A stretch of 64,000 bases of DNA, taken from contig NZ_LQIT01000034.1 in NCBI RefSeq assembly GCF_001499965.1, positions 1 to 64,000 of the forward strand, in the 5' to 3' direction. Below are positions 17,887 to 26,044 of this stretch, in pieces. This DNA comes from Mycobacterium sp. GA-2829 (GTDB lineage Bacteria > Actinomycetota > Actinomycetes > Mycobacteriales > Mycobacteriaceae). The notes under the pieces were generated by a model. The model worked only from the letters and a program-made list of their open reading frames with translations. It did no database searches and was not told the origin of the DNA. The position numbers and the translations under genes are program-made. Every line of letters begins with the position of its first letter. Position 1 is the stretch's first letter.

Positions 17887-18570
17887 GTGCCCGACACCGC
17901 GCACGGCGCCGACGAGTCCGGCACGGATGGGGCGGCGGGCACGGCCTCACGACCGCGCCGACGCCGCCCCGGCGGCGGCCGTCGCCGCGATCCGGCCATC
18001 GACGCCCGAGTGCTGCACGCAGCGCGGACAACATACGCGGAATTCGGTTGGGCCGGATTTCATTTCGATCGCGTCGCCAAAGTCGCGGAGGTAAGTCGCG
18101 ACGTGCTCTATCGGCGCTATACCGACCGAGAGGCCCTCCTGATCGATGCGCTCGCCGATGCTGTTTTACCTACAGTCGGCGGCCCAGGATCGATCCGCGA
18201 ACAGTTGATGCGGTACGCGCGCGACATCTATGCCTACTTCACGTCACCGGAAGGCATCGCGAGCCTGCGCATCCATCTCGAGGCGGCGCAATTCCCGGAC
18301 CTGTACCGCACCTACCGCGCCCGAGTGGTCGACCCCAACTTCGACGTCAACATCACCGCCCTCGATGACGCGGTGCGCCAGGGGCAACTTCGCGAGATGG
18401 CCGATCCCGTCGCGATTCTCGAGTCCGTTGGCGGCGGCATCCTCATCCATGCGCTCTACAGCCAGCACGCCGGAGCCTCACGTGCGGCGGAACGCGTGAG
18501 TCCCGATCACCTCGAGTCCGTACTACGCAATTTCGTCGAACTGGCACTCGACGGCGACCCGGTTCAGTGA
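17887..18570 (+). CDS. TetR-family transcriptional regulator 1
   Basis: GTG start at 17887 after TGAAGGGATTCCA; 227 aa. A basic N-terminal tail (RPRRRRPGGGRRRDPAID) precedes a TetR HTH: GWAGFHFDRVAKVAEVSRDV then LYRRYTDREALL. The ligand domain is helical and undescribed. It is clearly paralogous to the TetR at 51445-52110, sharing GWAGFHFD, YRRYTD and ALLIDALAD blocks. It probably controls the divergent CrtC/AttH-SDR fusion operon and itself. Confidence 0.85.
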   Translation: MPDTAHGADESGTDGAAGTASRPRRRRPGGGRRRDPAIDARVLHAARTTYAEFGWAGFHFDRVAKVAEVSRDVLYRRYTDREALLIDALADAVLPTVGGPGSIREQLMRYARDIYAYFTSPEGIASLRIHLEAAQFPDLYRTYRARVVDPNFDVNITALDDAVRQGQLREMADPVAILESVGGGILIHALYSQHAGASRAAERVSPDHLESVLRNFVELALDGDPVQ

Positions 18571-18615
18571 CCGCGACAGCGACGCCATCCCGCCTCCCGC
18601 TACGGTACATAGGGT

Positions 18616-18626
18616 TAACCAGGTTG
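18616..18626. promoter_or_regulatory. TAACCwGGTTA operator, site 1
   Basis: TAACCAGGTTG, matching the island palindrome at 10 of 11 positions, 36 nt before the SDR start at 18662. The left flank also forms GGTTAACC. The position suits repressor binding over the promoter or transcription start. Confidence 0.65.
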
Positions 18627-18661
18627 ACCTGATTTGTTCGGGCGTGGAAGCAGAGGATCAA

Positions 18662-19516
18662 ATGGGTACGAAACCCTTGTCGGGTAAGACCATGTTCATC
18701 TCGGGCGGAAGCCGTGGCATCGGCCTTGCCATCGCGAAAAAGGTGGCAGCCGACGGCGCGAACGTCGCGTTGCTGGCCAAGACTGCGGAACCACATCCAC
18801 GACTCGAGGGCACGATCTACACGGCCGCAGAGGAAATCGAGTCCATCGGCGGACACGCCCTGCCCATCGTCGGTGACGTCCGCGATGGCGACTCGGTTGC
18901 GGCCGCCGTCGCCTCGGCGGTGGAACAGTTCGGTGGCATCGACATCTGCCTCAACAACGCCTCGGCGATCAACCTGGGGTCCATCGAGGAGGTGCCGCTG
19001 AAGCGGTTCGACCTGATGAACGGTATCCAGGTACGAGGCACCTACGCCTTGTCCCAGGCGTGCATCCCCCACATGAAGAGCCGTGAGAACCCCCACATCC
19101 TCACGCTCTCCCCACCGCTGCGGCTCGAAAACCACTGGCTCAAGCCCACCGCATACATGATGGCGAAATTCGGTATGACGTTGTGCGCATTGGGGATCGC
19201 TGAAGAGATGCGTAGCCACGGTATCGCGTCGAACACCCTGTGGCCCCGCACGACGGTGGCCACAGCCGCCGTGCGGAATCTGCTCGGTGGTGACGAGGTG
19301 ATGGCGCGATCGCGCAAACCGGAGGTCTACGCCGACGCGGCCTACGCGGTACTGAGCAAGCCGGCACGTGAATACACCGGCCACACCCTGCTGTGCGAGG
19401 ACGTGCTCGTCGAATCTGGCGTGCCGGATCTTTCGGCCTACGACTGTATTCCGGGCTCCGAGCTGGAGGTCGATCTGTGGGTGGACACCGTCAACCCGCC
19501 GGGCTATCGGCAATGA
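18662..19516 (+). CDS. SDR-family oxidoreductase (HSDL2-like)
   Basis: ATG 18662 is preferred over the upstream GTG because AGAGGATCAA precedes it. The 284-aa product has SGGSRGIGLAIAKKVA (NAD(P) loop), NNASAI and YMMAK (catalytic Tyr/Lys). The central WLKPTAYMMAKFGMTLCALG and WPRTTVATAA are typical of the hydroxysteroid-dehydrogenase-like 2 branch, used on acyl-CoA- or sterol-like substrates. It is single in its unit, behind the shared operator, so it is probably one step of the island pathway. Confidence 0.83.
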   Translation: MGTKPLSGKTMFISGGSRGIGLAIAKKVAADGANVALLAKTAEPHPRLEGTIYTAAEEIESIGGHALPIVGDVRDGDSVAAAVASAVEQFGGIDICLNNASAINLGSIEEVPLKRFDLMNGIQVRGTYALSQACIPHMKSRENPHILTLSPPLRLENHWLKPTAYMMAKFGMTLCALGIAEEMRSHGIASNTLWPRTTVATAAVRNLLGGDEVMARSRKPEVYADAAYAVLSKPAREYTGHTLLCEDVLVESGVPDLSAYDCIPGSELEVDLWVDTVNPPGYRQ

Positions 19517-19824
19517 GCCATCCCGCCGCCGCACGGCAAGTGGTCAAATCAGCTGGTCGCTGATCGGCTGGCGGGAACGCTGCCGGGACACGGTCTTGGG
19601 GCTGACCCCTCAGCCGCGGCTCTCGCCGCGCGAACAGGCAAGCAGTCGCCCGCGTGGAACCCCGCCTGAGTGGTCGTTGCGACAGCGTCACGCGTATTCG
19701 AATGCTATAACCAGGTTGATGGTATCGTGTTGATCACACAAACCGATAGCGGTGATCCAGGTCACAACGAGGCGCTCCTGGGTGGGTGGCGCCGTCTCGC
19801 CGCACACTTCCGGAAGGACGAGTC
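19517..19824. other. Promoter region of the WS/DGAT operon
   Basis: 308 nt without a supported gene. It holds the shared palindrome (19708-19718) and, further downstream, GGTGATCCAGGTCACA (19751-19766), one mismatch from the mycobacterial CRP consensus TGTGA-N6-TCACA. The WS/DGAT start follows 58 nt later. Confidence 0.45.
19708..19718. promoter_or_regulatory. TAACCwGGTTA operator, site 2
   Basis: TAACCAGGTTG within GCTATAACCAGGTTGATGG, 10 of 11 matches, 106 nt before the first WS/DGAT gene. A CRP-like site lies between it and the gene. Confidence 0.65.
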
Positions 19825-21243
19825 ATGGAGCGCCTCAGCGGCCTCGACGCGGGCTTCCTCGCGATGGAAACCGCGAACGCCCAGATGCACACACTGAAAC
19901 TCGCGGTCTTCGGCCGGGACGACGGCCAACCGGTGGACACCGAGTGGTTCACCAGCATGCTCACCGAGCGGATAACGCTCGTGCCGTGCTACACCCAACG
20001 CATCGTGCGTACGCCGCTCGGCCTACATCGTCCGATACTGGTGCACGATCCGACGTTCGATCCCCGGCAGAACGTTCACGTGATCAAGGTCGAGGCGCCC
20101 GGGGGGCGACGGCAACGGGACGAGGCGATCGCCAGAGTGTGTGGCAGCGCACTCCGGCGCGATCGGCCGCTGTGGGAGGTGTGGTTGTTCGAGGGCTTGG
20201 CGCACGGCGAACTCGGCTGCCTTCTCAAGCTGCACCATGCGCTGGCCGACGGGCGCGTGGCCGCGAATCAGATACGAGTATTCAGCGACCCGTCGACGAA
20301 ACCGCCGGCGCGGTCAACCTCACACGGGTCCCCTGGCCGGTCCGTGATCGCTTCCGCGCTGCTGGACCGCGCGGAGACGATGTCGGGGATCCCACGGCTG
20401 ATCCGCGACACCGCGCGGAGCGGTCGCACGACGCGCAACATCCGCCGAGACAGCACGGTGAGTCCGCCGGGATTGCTGGCAGGTGGCCCGAGGACCCGCT
20501 TCCGTCGGCGGATGGATGCACAGCGCACGTTCGGAACGATCTCCGTCCCGCTGGCCGAGATCATCGCCACAGCGAAGGACCACCGAGTTACGGTCAACGA
20601 CGTCCTGCTGGCCGCGGTCGGTGGCGCTGTCCGCACGTATCTCATCCGCAGAGGTGAGCTGCCGCGCCGTTCGCTGACCACCGGAATCCCCGTCGACACC
20701 TCGACGGCGGCCGACACCGGTGCCCTTCGCGGCAACAAATGGGCATACTTGGTCACCACGCTTGCGACAGACATCGGGGACCCTGCCGCGCGACTTCAGC
20801 AGATCCACCGAACCACCGCGGTCGCCAAGACACTCCACGCGGCGCGTGGCGACCTGCTCGAGAGATGGTGGGAGTGCGTGCCCATGTCGCTGGTCCGAAG
20901 TGTCGCGTCACTGGGTTCAAGGCTGGGCGTGCTACGACTGGCACCGCTGCCCACACTAGGCGTGTCCAATGTGAGGGGTCCGAGCGACCAAGTCGAGATC
21001 GGCCCTGCGTGCGTGAGGCAGTTCTACTCCGTAGGCCCGCTGATGGACGGCGTCGGACTGAACGTGACCGCCTGGAGTGTCGCGGGCCATTTTCATATCG
21101 CGCTGTGCAGCGCGATCAACATCGTCGAGGATCCCGAGGAGCTGCTGGACGCTCTTCACCACGAATTACGTGTGCTCCGCGATCCTGCCGACGAGCCCCA
21201 CCGGACGCTGGCCGCTGTGTCCTCCCCGAGGCAGTCGGCATGA
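19825..21243 (+). CDS. Wax ester synthase/diacylglycerol acyltransferase (WS/DGAT) 1
   Basis: ATG 19825 behind GGAAGGACGAGTC; 472 aa, the usual WS/DGAT length. It begins with the family motif MERLSGLDAGFLAMET and has the full active site HHALADG (His137, His138, Asp142). The C-terminal domain shows VPLAEI, VTVNDVLLAAVGGAVR, GNKWAYL and SNVRGPSDQ. The enzyme would esterify acyl-CoA to an alcohol or diacylglycerol, or move acyl groups in a specialised pathway. Its stop overlaps the ligase start (ATGA). Confidence 0.87.
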   Translation: MERLSGLDAGFLAMETANAQMHTLKLAVFGRDDGQPVDTEWFTSMLTERITLVPCYTQRIVRTPLGLHRPILVHDPTFDPRQNVHVIKVEAPGGRRQRDEAIARVCGSALRRDRPLWEVWLFEGLAHGELGCLLKLHHALADGRVAANQIRVFSDPSTKPPARSTSHGSPGRSVIASALLDRAETMSGIPRLIRDTARSGRTTRNIRRDSTVSPPGLLAGGPRTRFRRRMDAQRTFGTISVPLAEIIATAKDHRVTVNDVLLAAVGGAVRTYLIRRGELPRRSLTTGIPVDTSTAADTGALRGNKWAYLVTTLATDIGDPAARLQQIHRTTAVAKTLHAARGDLLERWWECVPMSLVRSVASLGSRLGVLRLAPLPTLGVSNVRGPSDQVEIGPACVRQFYSVGPLMDGVGLNVTAWSVAGHFHIALCSAINIVEDPEELLDALHHELRVLRDPADEPHRTLAAVSSPRQSA

Positions 21244-22868
21244 CGGCGGGCCAGAGTCGAATCCACGAAGCGGTCGGCACCGCCCGCATCTTCTCGCGGG
21301 TCGGCGTGCTCCCCGTGGCGTGGCCGTGGACCTATGTGACGCTTGCGAGGGCAATGCGGCGCTACGGCCTATCGCCGGCGGCCACCTTCGCCGCGGCCGC
21401 TATTCGCAAGCCAGATCACGTCGCTGTCATCGACGAGCGCGAATCGCTGACCTGGTCGCAGGTGGTGACGCGGTCGTCGACGCTTGCTGCGCGGCTGGTC
21501 GAAAGGCATGGCGATTCATTAACCGTGGCGTTGATGGCGCGCAACTCGGTTCCCTTCGTGGAGGCGGTCGTCGGCTCGCTCATGGCGGGCGGTCGCGTTG
21601 TCCTGCTCAACACCGGCTTCGGTGCACCGCAGCTGGCAAGCGCCGTAGCCGGCGAGCGCAGCGATCTACTGATTGCCGATGCCGAGTTCGGCGAGCTGTT
21701 GGGCGACATCCCCGAGGAGCTTCCGAAACTCGTCGCCGCTACCGAGGCGGGTGCTTCGACGGACACCGTCGACGGCCTCATTGACTCGGCACCGGATGGG
21801 GCTCGGGTGTTGCCGAAGAGGCCCGGCCGGATGGTGCTCCTCACGTCCGGCACCAGTGGCGCGCCCAAGGGCGCGGAGCGGGGCGGGACATCATCGGGTG
21901 TCGCGACGTTGGCCGGCTTCTTCGATCGGATCCCGCTCTCGTCTGACGACGTCACCGTGATCGCCGCACCGATGTTCCATGCCTGGGGCTTCGCGGGGTT
22001 GACGCTGTCGTCGCTTCGCGCGAGCACCGTGGTGGTAAGTCGGCGTTTCGATCCGGAATCCGTTCTGGCGCAGGTGCATCGGCATCGAGCCACCACCATG
22101 TGGCTGGTGCCGGTGATGCTCGAGCGCATCATGGCACTCGATCCGGCTGTGCGGCGCAAATACGACCTCTCCAGCCTGCGTGTCGTGGCGTTGTCAGGAT
22201 CGGCGGTCCGCCATGAGGCAGTGGTCGGATTCATGGACGAGTACGGCGACATCGTCTACAACAACTACTCGTCGACCGAAGTGGGCTGGGCGGCGATCGC
22301 AACGCCGCACGACCTGCGGTCCTGTCCCGGGACCGCAGGCAAGCCGCCACGCGGGACGGAACTGAAGATACTCGACGACCACAACCGCGCTGTGCGCGAC
22401 GGCTCTACCGGCAGGATCTTCGTCCGCAACGACAGCCTGTTCGAGGGTTACACCGGCGGCGGAGGGAAGGCGGTCGTCGACGGGTACATGGAGACCGGCG
22501 ACGTGGGACATCTCGACGTCACCGGACGCCTATACGTCGACGGCCGATCTGACGACATGATCGTGTCCGGCGGAGAGAACGTCTACCCGAGGGAGGTGGA
22601 GATGGTGATCCAAGAACACCCGTGCGTGGTCGACGTGGCCGTGGTCGGGGTGGCCGACGACCAGTTCGGGCAGCGCCTGGACGCGTTCGTGGTCGTCACC
22701 GACGACACCGACCCGGCGCGGGTCGCCGACACGCTATGCGGCCACGTGCGGGCAAATCTCGCCCGGCACAAGGTGCCGCGACATGTATATGTTGTCTCCG
22801 AACTGCCCCGCAACGCGGCCGGCAAGGTGGTCAAACGGGACCTGACCGCGATGGTGGGTGACGCCTGA
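21240..22868 (+). CDS. Acyl-CoA synthetase (FadD-like, AMP-forming)
   Basis: ATG 21240, overlapping the previous stop; 542 aa. The ANL-superfamily motifs are present: LLTSGTSGAPKG (201-211 region), YNNYSSTEVGW, METGDVGHLD, DDMIVSGGENVYPREVE and the C-terminal Lys in RNAAGKVVKRD. An N-terminal LPVAWPWTYVTLARAMRRYG extension is typical of mycobacterial FadD12/FadD19-like ligases. It activates a carboxylic acid to the CoA thioester, possibly feeding the flanking acyltransferases. Both flanking genes overlap it. Confidence 0.87.
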   Translation: MTAGQSRIHEAVGTARIFSRVGVLPVAWPWTYVTLARAMRRYGLSPAATFAAAAIRKPDHVAVIDERESLTWSQVVTRSSTLAARLVERHGDSLTVALMARNSVPFVEAVVGSLMAGGRVVLLNTGFGAPQLASAVAGERSDLLIADAEFGELLGDIPEELPKLVAATEAGASTDTVDGLIDSAPDGARVLPKRPGRMVLLTSGTSGAPKGAERGGTSSGVATLAGFFDRIPLSSDDVTVIAAPMFHAWGFAGLTLSSLRASTVVVSRRFDPESVLAQVHRHRATTMWLVPVMLERIMALDPAVRRKYDLSSLRVVALSGSAVRHEAVVGFMDEYGDIVYNNYSSTEVGWAAIATPHDLRSCPGTAGKPPRGTELKILDDHNRAVRDGSTGRIFVRNDSLFEGYTGGGGKAVVDGYMETGDVGHLDVTGRLYVDGRSDDMIVSGGENVYPREVEMVIQEHPCVVDVAVVGVADDQFGQRLDAFVVVTDDTDPARVADTLCGHVRANLARHKVPRHVYVVSELPRNAAGKVVKRDLTAMVGDA

Positions 22869-24304
22869 TGATGTATGAACGCCTCAGCGGGTTGGACGCT
22901 TTGTCTCTCCACATCGAGAGCGGCGCAATGTCCTCGCATGCCCTCGGCGTGCTTGTCTTGGATCCATCGACCGCACCCGGTGATTTCGGCGTAGAGGATG
23001 TCCTCCGCTCCCTCCGCGAAAGAGCGCCGGCCTCACCCGCCTTCCGGAAGCGGCTTATATCGAAGCCGTTCATGCTCGGGCAGCCGATATGGGCGGAAGA
23101 CCCCCAGTTCGATGTGTCGCACCACATCCATCGCGCTTCGTTGCCCGCTCCCGGTGGTCACCCTGAACTATCTGACCTCGCCGCCGACATCGCCCGCTAC
23201 CCACTGAGTCGGCGTCGCCCCCTATGGGAGGCCTGGGTGGTTGACGGATTGGCCGACGAGCGGCTGGGGTTGATCATCAAGGTGTCTCACGCACTGACCG
23301 ACGGAGTCGGCGGTATCACGTCGCTGCTGCCGCAGTTGATGACCACCGACCCGCGGGAGGGCTTTTCGCTGGTCGCGGTGGATGCGCCGTCGACGGGGCT
23401 CCCGTCGGATCGCCAGGTCATCGGCGATCTTCTCCACGAGATAACGGAGAACACGCTCGCCGGCATCAAGTTGGTCGCCAAAGTGGCGCCTAGACTGGCC
23501 AGGTCGGCGGTGACCGGCGTCGCCGGTGCGCTGACCAATCCCACGCGACGCTCACGCAACTCGGACGAGGATGACACCGCCCGCGAACCAGCAAGCGGTG
23601 TGCCGCGCACGATCCTCAACGAACCGCTCACTGACCGCCGGAGTGTGGCGATGGGGACGGTGGCTCTCTCGGACATGAGGAAGATCGCCGAACACTTCGA
23701 AACCACGGTTAACGATGTTTACCTGGCCTGTCTGTCCTCGGCGCTCAGAGAGTGGCACCGCTGCCACGACCGCATACCCGATGGGCCCCTGGTCGGATTC
23801 ATGCCGATCTCGACGCGCACAGAAGGTGACGATTCGCCGAACAGTTGGACCGTCGCACTGATCAAACTGCCCATGCAGGGCAGTGATACCACTCAACGCC
23901 TGCAAGCGATCACGTCCACCACTCGGCGTCTCAAGAAGTCTCGACGCTCGGCTTCGCCGGTGAACGCCGCCGACGTCACGCAACTGATACCCCCCTTGGT
24001 GGCCCGGACTGCTGCGACGGTGTATGTCGACTGCGAACTGGGGCGGCTGCATGCGCCGTTGTTCCACACACTGGCGTCGAACGTCCCTGGGCCGGCCGCC
24101 GATATCTACGTGGCCGGCGCTCTGGTCGAACGGATGCACGCCTGTGCCCCGTTGTTTGCGGGCGCGAATCTCAGCATCGTCGCGGTGTCGCACGGCGACC
24201 GATTCGATCTCGGCATCACCGCCTGCCCAGATAACGTGCCGGCGGTCGACGAGATTGCGACGTCATTCGAAGAGGCTGTCGGCGAACTCCTGGCGAAAGT
24301 CTGA
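22868..24304 (+). CDS. WS/DGAT acyltransferase 2 (variant SHxxxDG active site)
   Basis: It starts in the TGATG overlap with the ligase; 478 aa, N-terminus MMYERLSGLDALSLHIES. The active-site block is SHALTDG: the first His of HHxxxDG is Ser140, while the catalytic second His141 and Asp145 remain. C-terminal motifs: TTVNDVYLACLSSALREW, GFMPISTRTEG, SNVPGP. Such variants occur among mycobacterial paralogues, so activity is plausible but not certain. Third gene of the operon, convergent with the SDR at 24363. Confidence 0.84.
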   Translation: MMYERLSGLDALSLHIESGAMSSHALGVLVLDPSTAPGDFGVEDVLRSLRERAPASPAFRKRLISKPFMLGQPIWAEDPQFDVSHHIHRASLPAPGGHPELSDLAADIARYPLSRRRPLWEAWVVDGLADERLGLIIKVSHALTDGVGGITSLLPQLMTTDPREGFSLVAVDAPSTGLPSDRQVIGDLLHEITENTLAGIKLVAKVAPRLARSAVTGVAGALTNPTRRSRNSDEDDTAREPASGVPRTILNEPLTDRRSVAMGTVALSDMRKIAEHFETTVNDVYLACLSSALREWHRCHDRIPDGPLVGFMPISTRTEGDDSPNSWTVALIKLPMQGSDTTQRLQAITSTTRRLKKSRRSASPVNAADVTQLIPPLVARTAATVYVDCELGRLHAPLFHTLASNVPGPAADIYVAGALVERMHACAPLFAGANLSIVAVSHGDRFDLGITACPDNVPAVDEIATSFEEAVGELLAKV

Positions 24305-24362
24305 GGCTCGAATGAGCTCGACACTCAGCGCCCGCGCCGATGCCGGTGCGAGCTGTGCTACC

Positions 24363-25139
24363 TCACTTCTGAGCGTATTCGCTGATCCGCCGTGTCGCGT
24401 ACGCGAGCAGTCCGGGGGCGAACCGCCGCACTCTCCAGAGCACTTTCGTCGTGAGATCGGGAAAGACGAAGGCGCTCTGGCGACGCCGCCGCAGCGACGC
24501 GTCGACAGCGTCGACGACGGTTTCCGGCGCGGTGGTACGGGAGAGCTTGCGCATTCCGTCTAAGAGCCCGTTGGCGAAGATGCCGTCCAGCATGGGAGTC
24601 GCCACCGCGGACGGGCACACCACGCGAATCCTGATGCCCGTTCCGTACAACTCCATCGCGAGTGTCTCGGTGAAGCCGACGAGCGCGAACTTGGTGGCGA
24701 CGTAAGCCCCCATTCCAGGGGTGGGCAGGAATCCGGCGAACGACGCGTACAGCACGAGGTCGCCCGAACGCTGCGCCCGCATATGGGGAACGACGGCCCG
24801 TACCCAGTGCACCGTGCCGAGGTAGTTCACGTTGGTGATGCGCTCGAAATCCGCGGCACTGACATCCACGATGGCGCCGGGAATGGCGATGCCCGCGGCG
24901 TTGACGAGACGGTCGACCGACCCGAAACGTTCGATCACTGCCGCGGTGAGCGCGCCGACCTGTTCAGGGTCGCTCACATCGCACGGCGACGGAAACACAC
25001 CCGGTGTCTGCGCCAACTGGTCGAGTCGCTCGCCGGGCAGATCCACTGCGATCACCGTCCACCCGGCCGTCGCTTGCCGTTCGACGGACAGGCGGCCCAT
25101 GCCACTGGCCGCGCCCGTTACCACCGCGACACGTGTCAT
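24363..25139 (-). CDS. SDR-family oxidoreductase
   Basis: Start ATG 25139 (MTRVAVVTGAASGMGRLS), overlapping the hydrolase stop by 4 nt. 258 aa with TGAASGMG, the NAAG motif (VNAAGIAIPG), a Ser in VLYASFAG and YVATK. The C-terminal ~40 residues are basic and hydrophobic (KVLWRVRRFAPGLLAYATRR), as in membrane-associated SDRs. Last gene of the long minus-strand run; with the adjacent BVMO and hydrolase it could make the ketone substrate of the BVMO from a secondary alcohol. Confidence 0.83.
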   Translation of the reverse strand: MTRVAVVTGAASGMGRLSVERQATAGWTVIAVDLPGERLDQLAQTPGVFPSPCDVSDPEQVGALTAAVIERFGSVDRLVNAAGIAIPGAIVDVSAADFERITNVNYLGTVHWVRAVVPHMRAQRSGDLVLYASFAGFLPTPGMGAYVATKFALVGFTETLAMELYGTGIRIRVVCPSAVATPMLDGIFANGLLDGMRKLSRTTAPETVVDAVDASLRRRRQSAFVFPDLTTKVLWRVRRFAPGLLAYATRRISEYAQK

Positions 25140-26044
25140 CGCCGCGCAGCACCCGCCTCGGCCCAAACCCTACGAGCGTGTGCAGCAACGGAATCCAGTG
25201 CGTCATCGGCGCTCTGGAGGATGCCAGCGTACGCCTGGAAACCGTGCCAGACGCCCGTGAATGTTTGGTCAACCACCTCGACACCGAAGGATCGTGCGCG
25301 TTCGGCGAAGCGGACGCTGTCAGGCGTGCTCGGATCATCGTCCGAGATCTGCATCAGGATCAGTGGCAGTCCGGTCAGATCGGCCAAGAGAAGCTCACGC
25401 GCCGGATGGTCGGGTGTCGTACCGGCCAGGTAGCGCGCCGCCGCCACCGCGAGGAACTCCGGCGTCAACGCCGGATCGTTGTTCTCAACGGGATAATTGG
25501 GCGACAGATCGACCCACGGACACAGCATCGCCAGCATCCCGGGAGGTTCCAGGCCCGCCTCAATGGCCCGCAGGGCAAGCCCGACCGCGAGCCCGCCTCC
25601 TGCGGAGTCGCCGGTGACCACGACGTCGCTCGGCGCTATCCCCGACGCGACCAGCGCCTGAAAGGCGGCGAAGGCGTCGTCCTCAGCCGCCGGCCACGGA
25701 TACTCGGGGGCGAGCCGGTAGTCGAGCACGTAGACGGGGCATCCGAGCCGCATGGCGACCTGCCCGCCGAGGCCTTGGTGCGATTTCGATGATCCGAAGA
25801 CGTAAGCACCTCCGTGCAGGTGGATGGCCGCGCGGGTGAGGTCGGGGGCACCCCACGTCACGCGGCGTCCGGGCACGTTCCCCAGTGCGACGATTTCGAC
25901 CGTGGACCCCTTCGGCGGCGGCAGGACCTTCGCCAACTGGTCAGTGGCGAACCTCTGCAGCCGCAGCGGTGTTCGCGCGTCGAGCAGCGGACGCCCGCTT
26001 AGCCTCGTGATCGCCCTCATGGTGTTGGCCGACAATCTCGGCAT
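25136..26044 (-). CDS. Alpha/beta hydrolase, HSL type (lactone/ester hydrolase)
   Basis: ATG 26044 lies behind GCAGGAGGATTCA, so it is the start even though the gene begins ~100 nt inside the BVMO gene. 302 aa: oxyanion motif HLHGGAYVFG (HGG 77-79), nucleophile elbow GDSAGG (Ser147), catalytic Asp in the SDDDP region and His in GVWHGFQ. This is the hormone-sensitive-lipase family that includes monoterpene epsilon-lactone hydrolases. Coupling to the BVMO suggests it opens the lactone or ester that the BVMO forms. Confidence 0.83.
   Translation of the reverse strand: MPRLSANTMRAITRLSGRPLLDARTPLRLQRFATDQLAKVLPPPKGSTVEIVALGNVPGRRVTWGAPDLTRAAIHLHGGAYVFGSSKSHQGLGGQVAMRLGCPVYVLDYRLAPEYPWPAAEDDAFAAFQALVASGIAPSDVVVTGDSAGGGLAVGLALRAIEAGLEPPGMLAMLCPWVDLSPNYPVENNDPALTPEFLAVAAARYLAGTTPDHPARELLLADLTGLPLILMQISDDDPSTPDSVRFAERARSFGVEVVDQTFTGVWHGFQAYAGILQSADDALDSVAAHARRVWAEAGAARR

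Noticed and set aside
18613..18620. KstR/KstR2-type cholesterol regulon sites
   Set aside because: The repeated palindrome is TAACCwGGTTA; it does not have the AGAACnnGTTCT-like or CAAG-CTTG cores of KstR or KstR2, and classical kst ring-degradation genes are absent.
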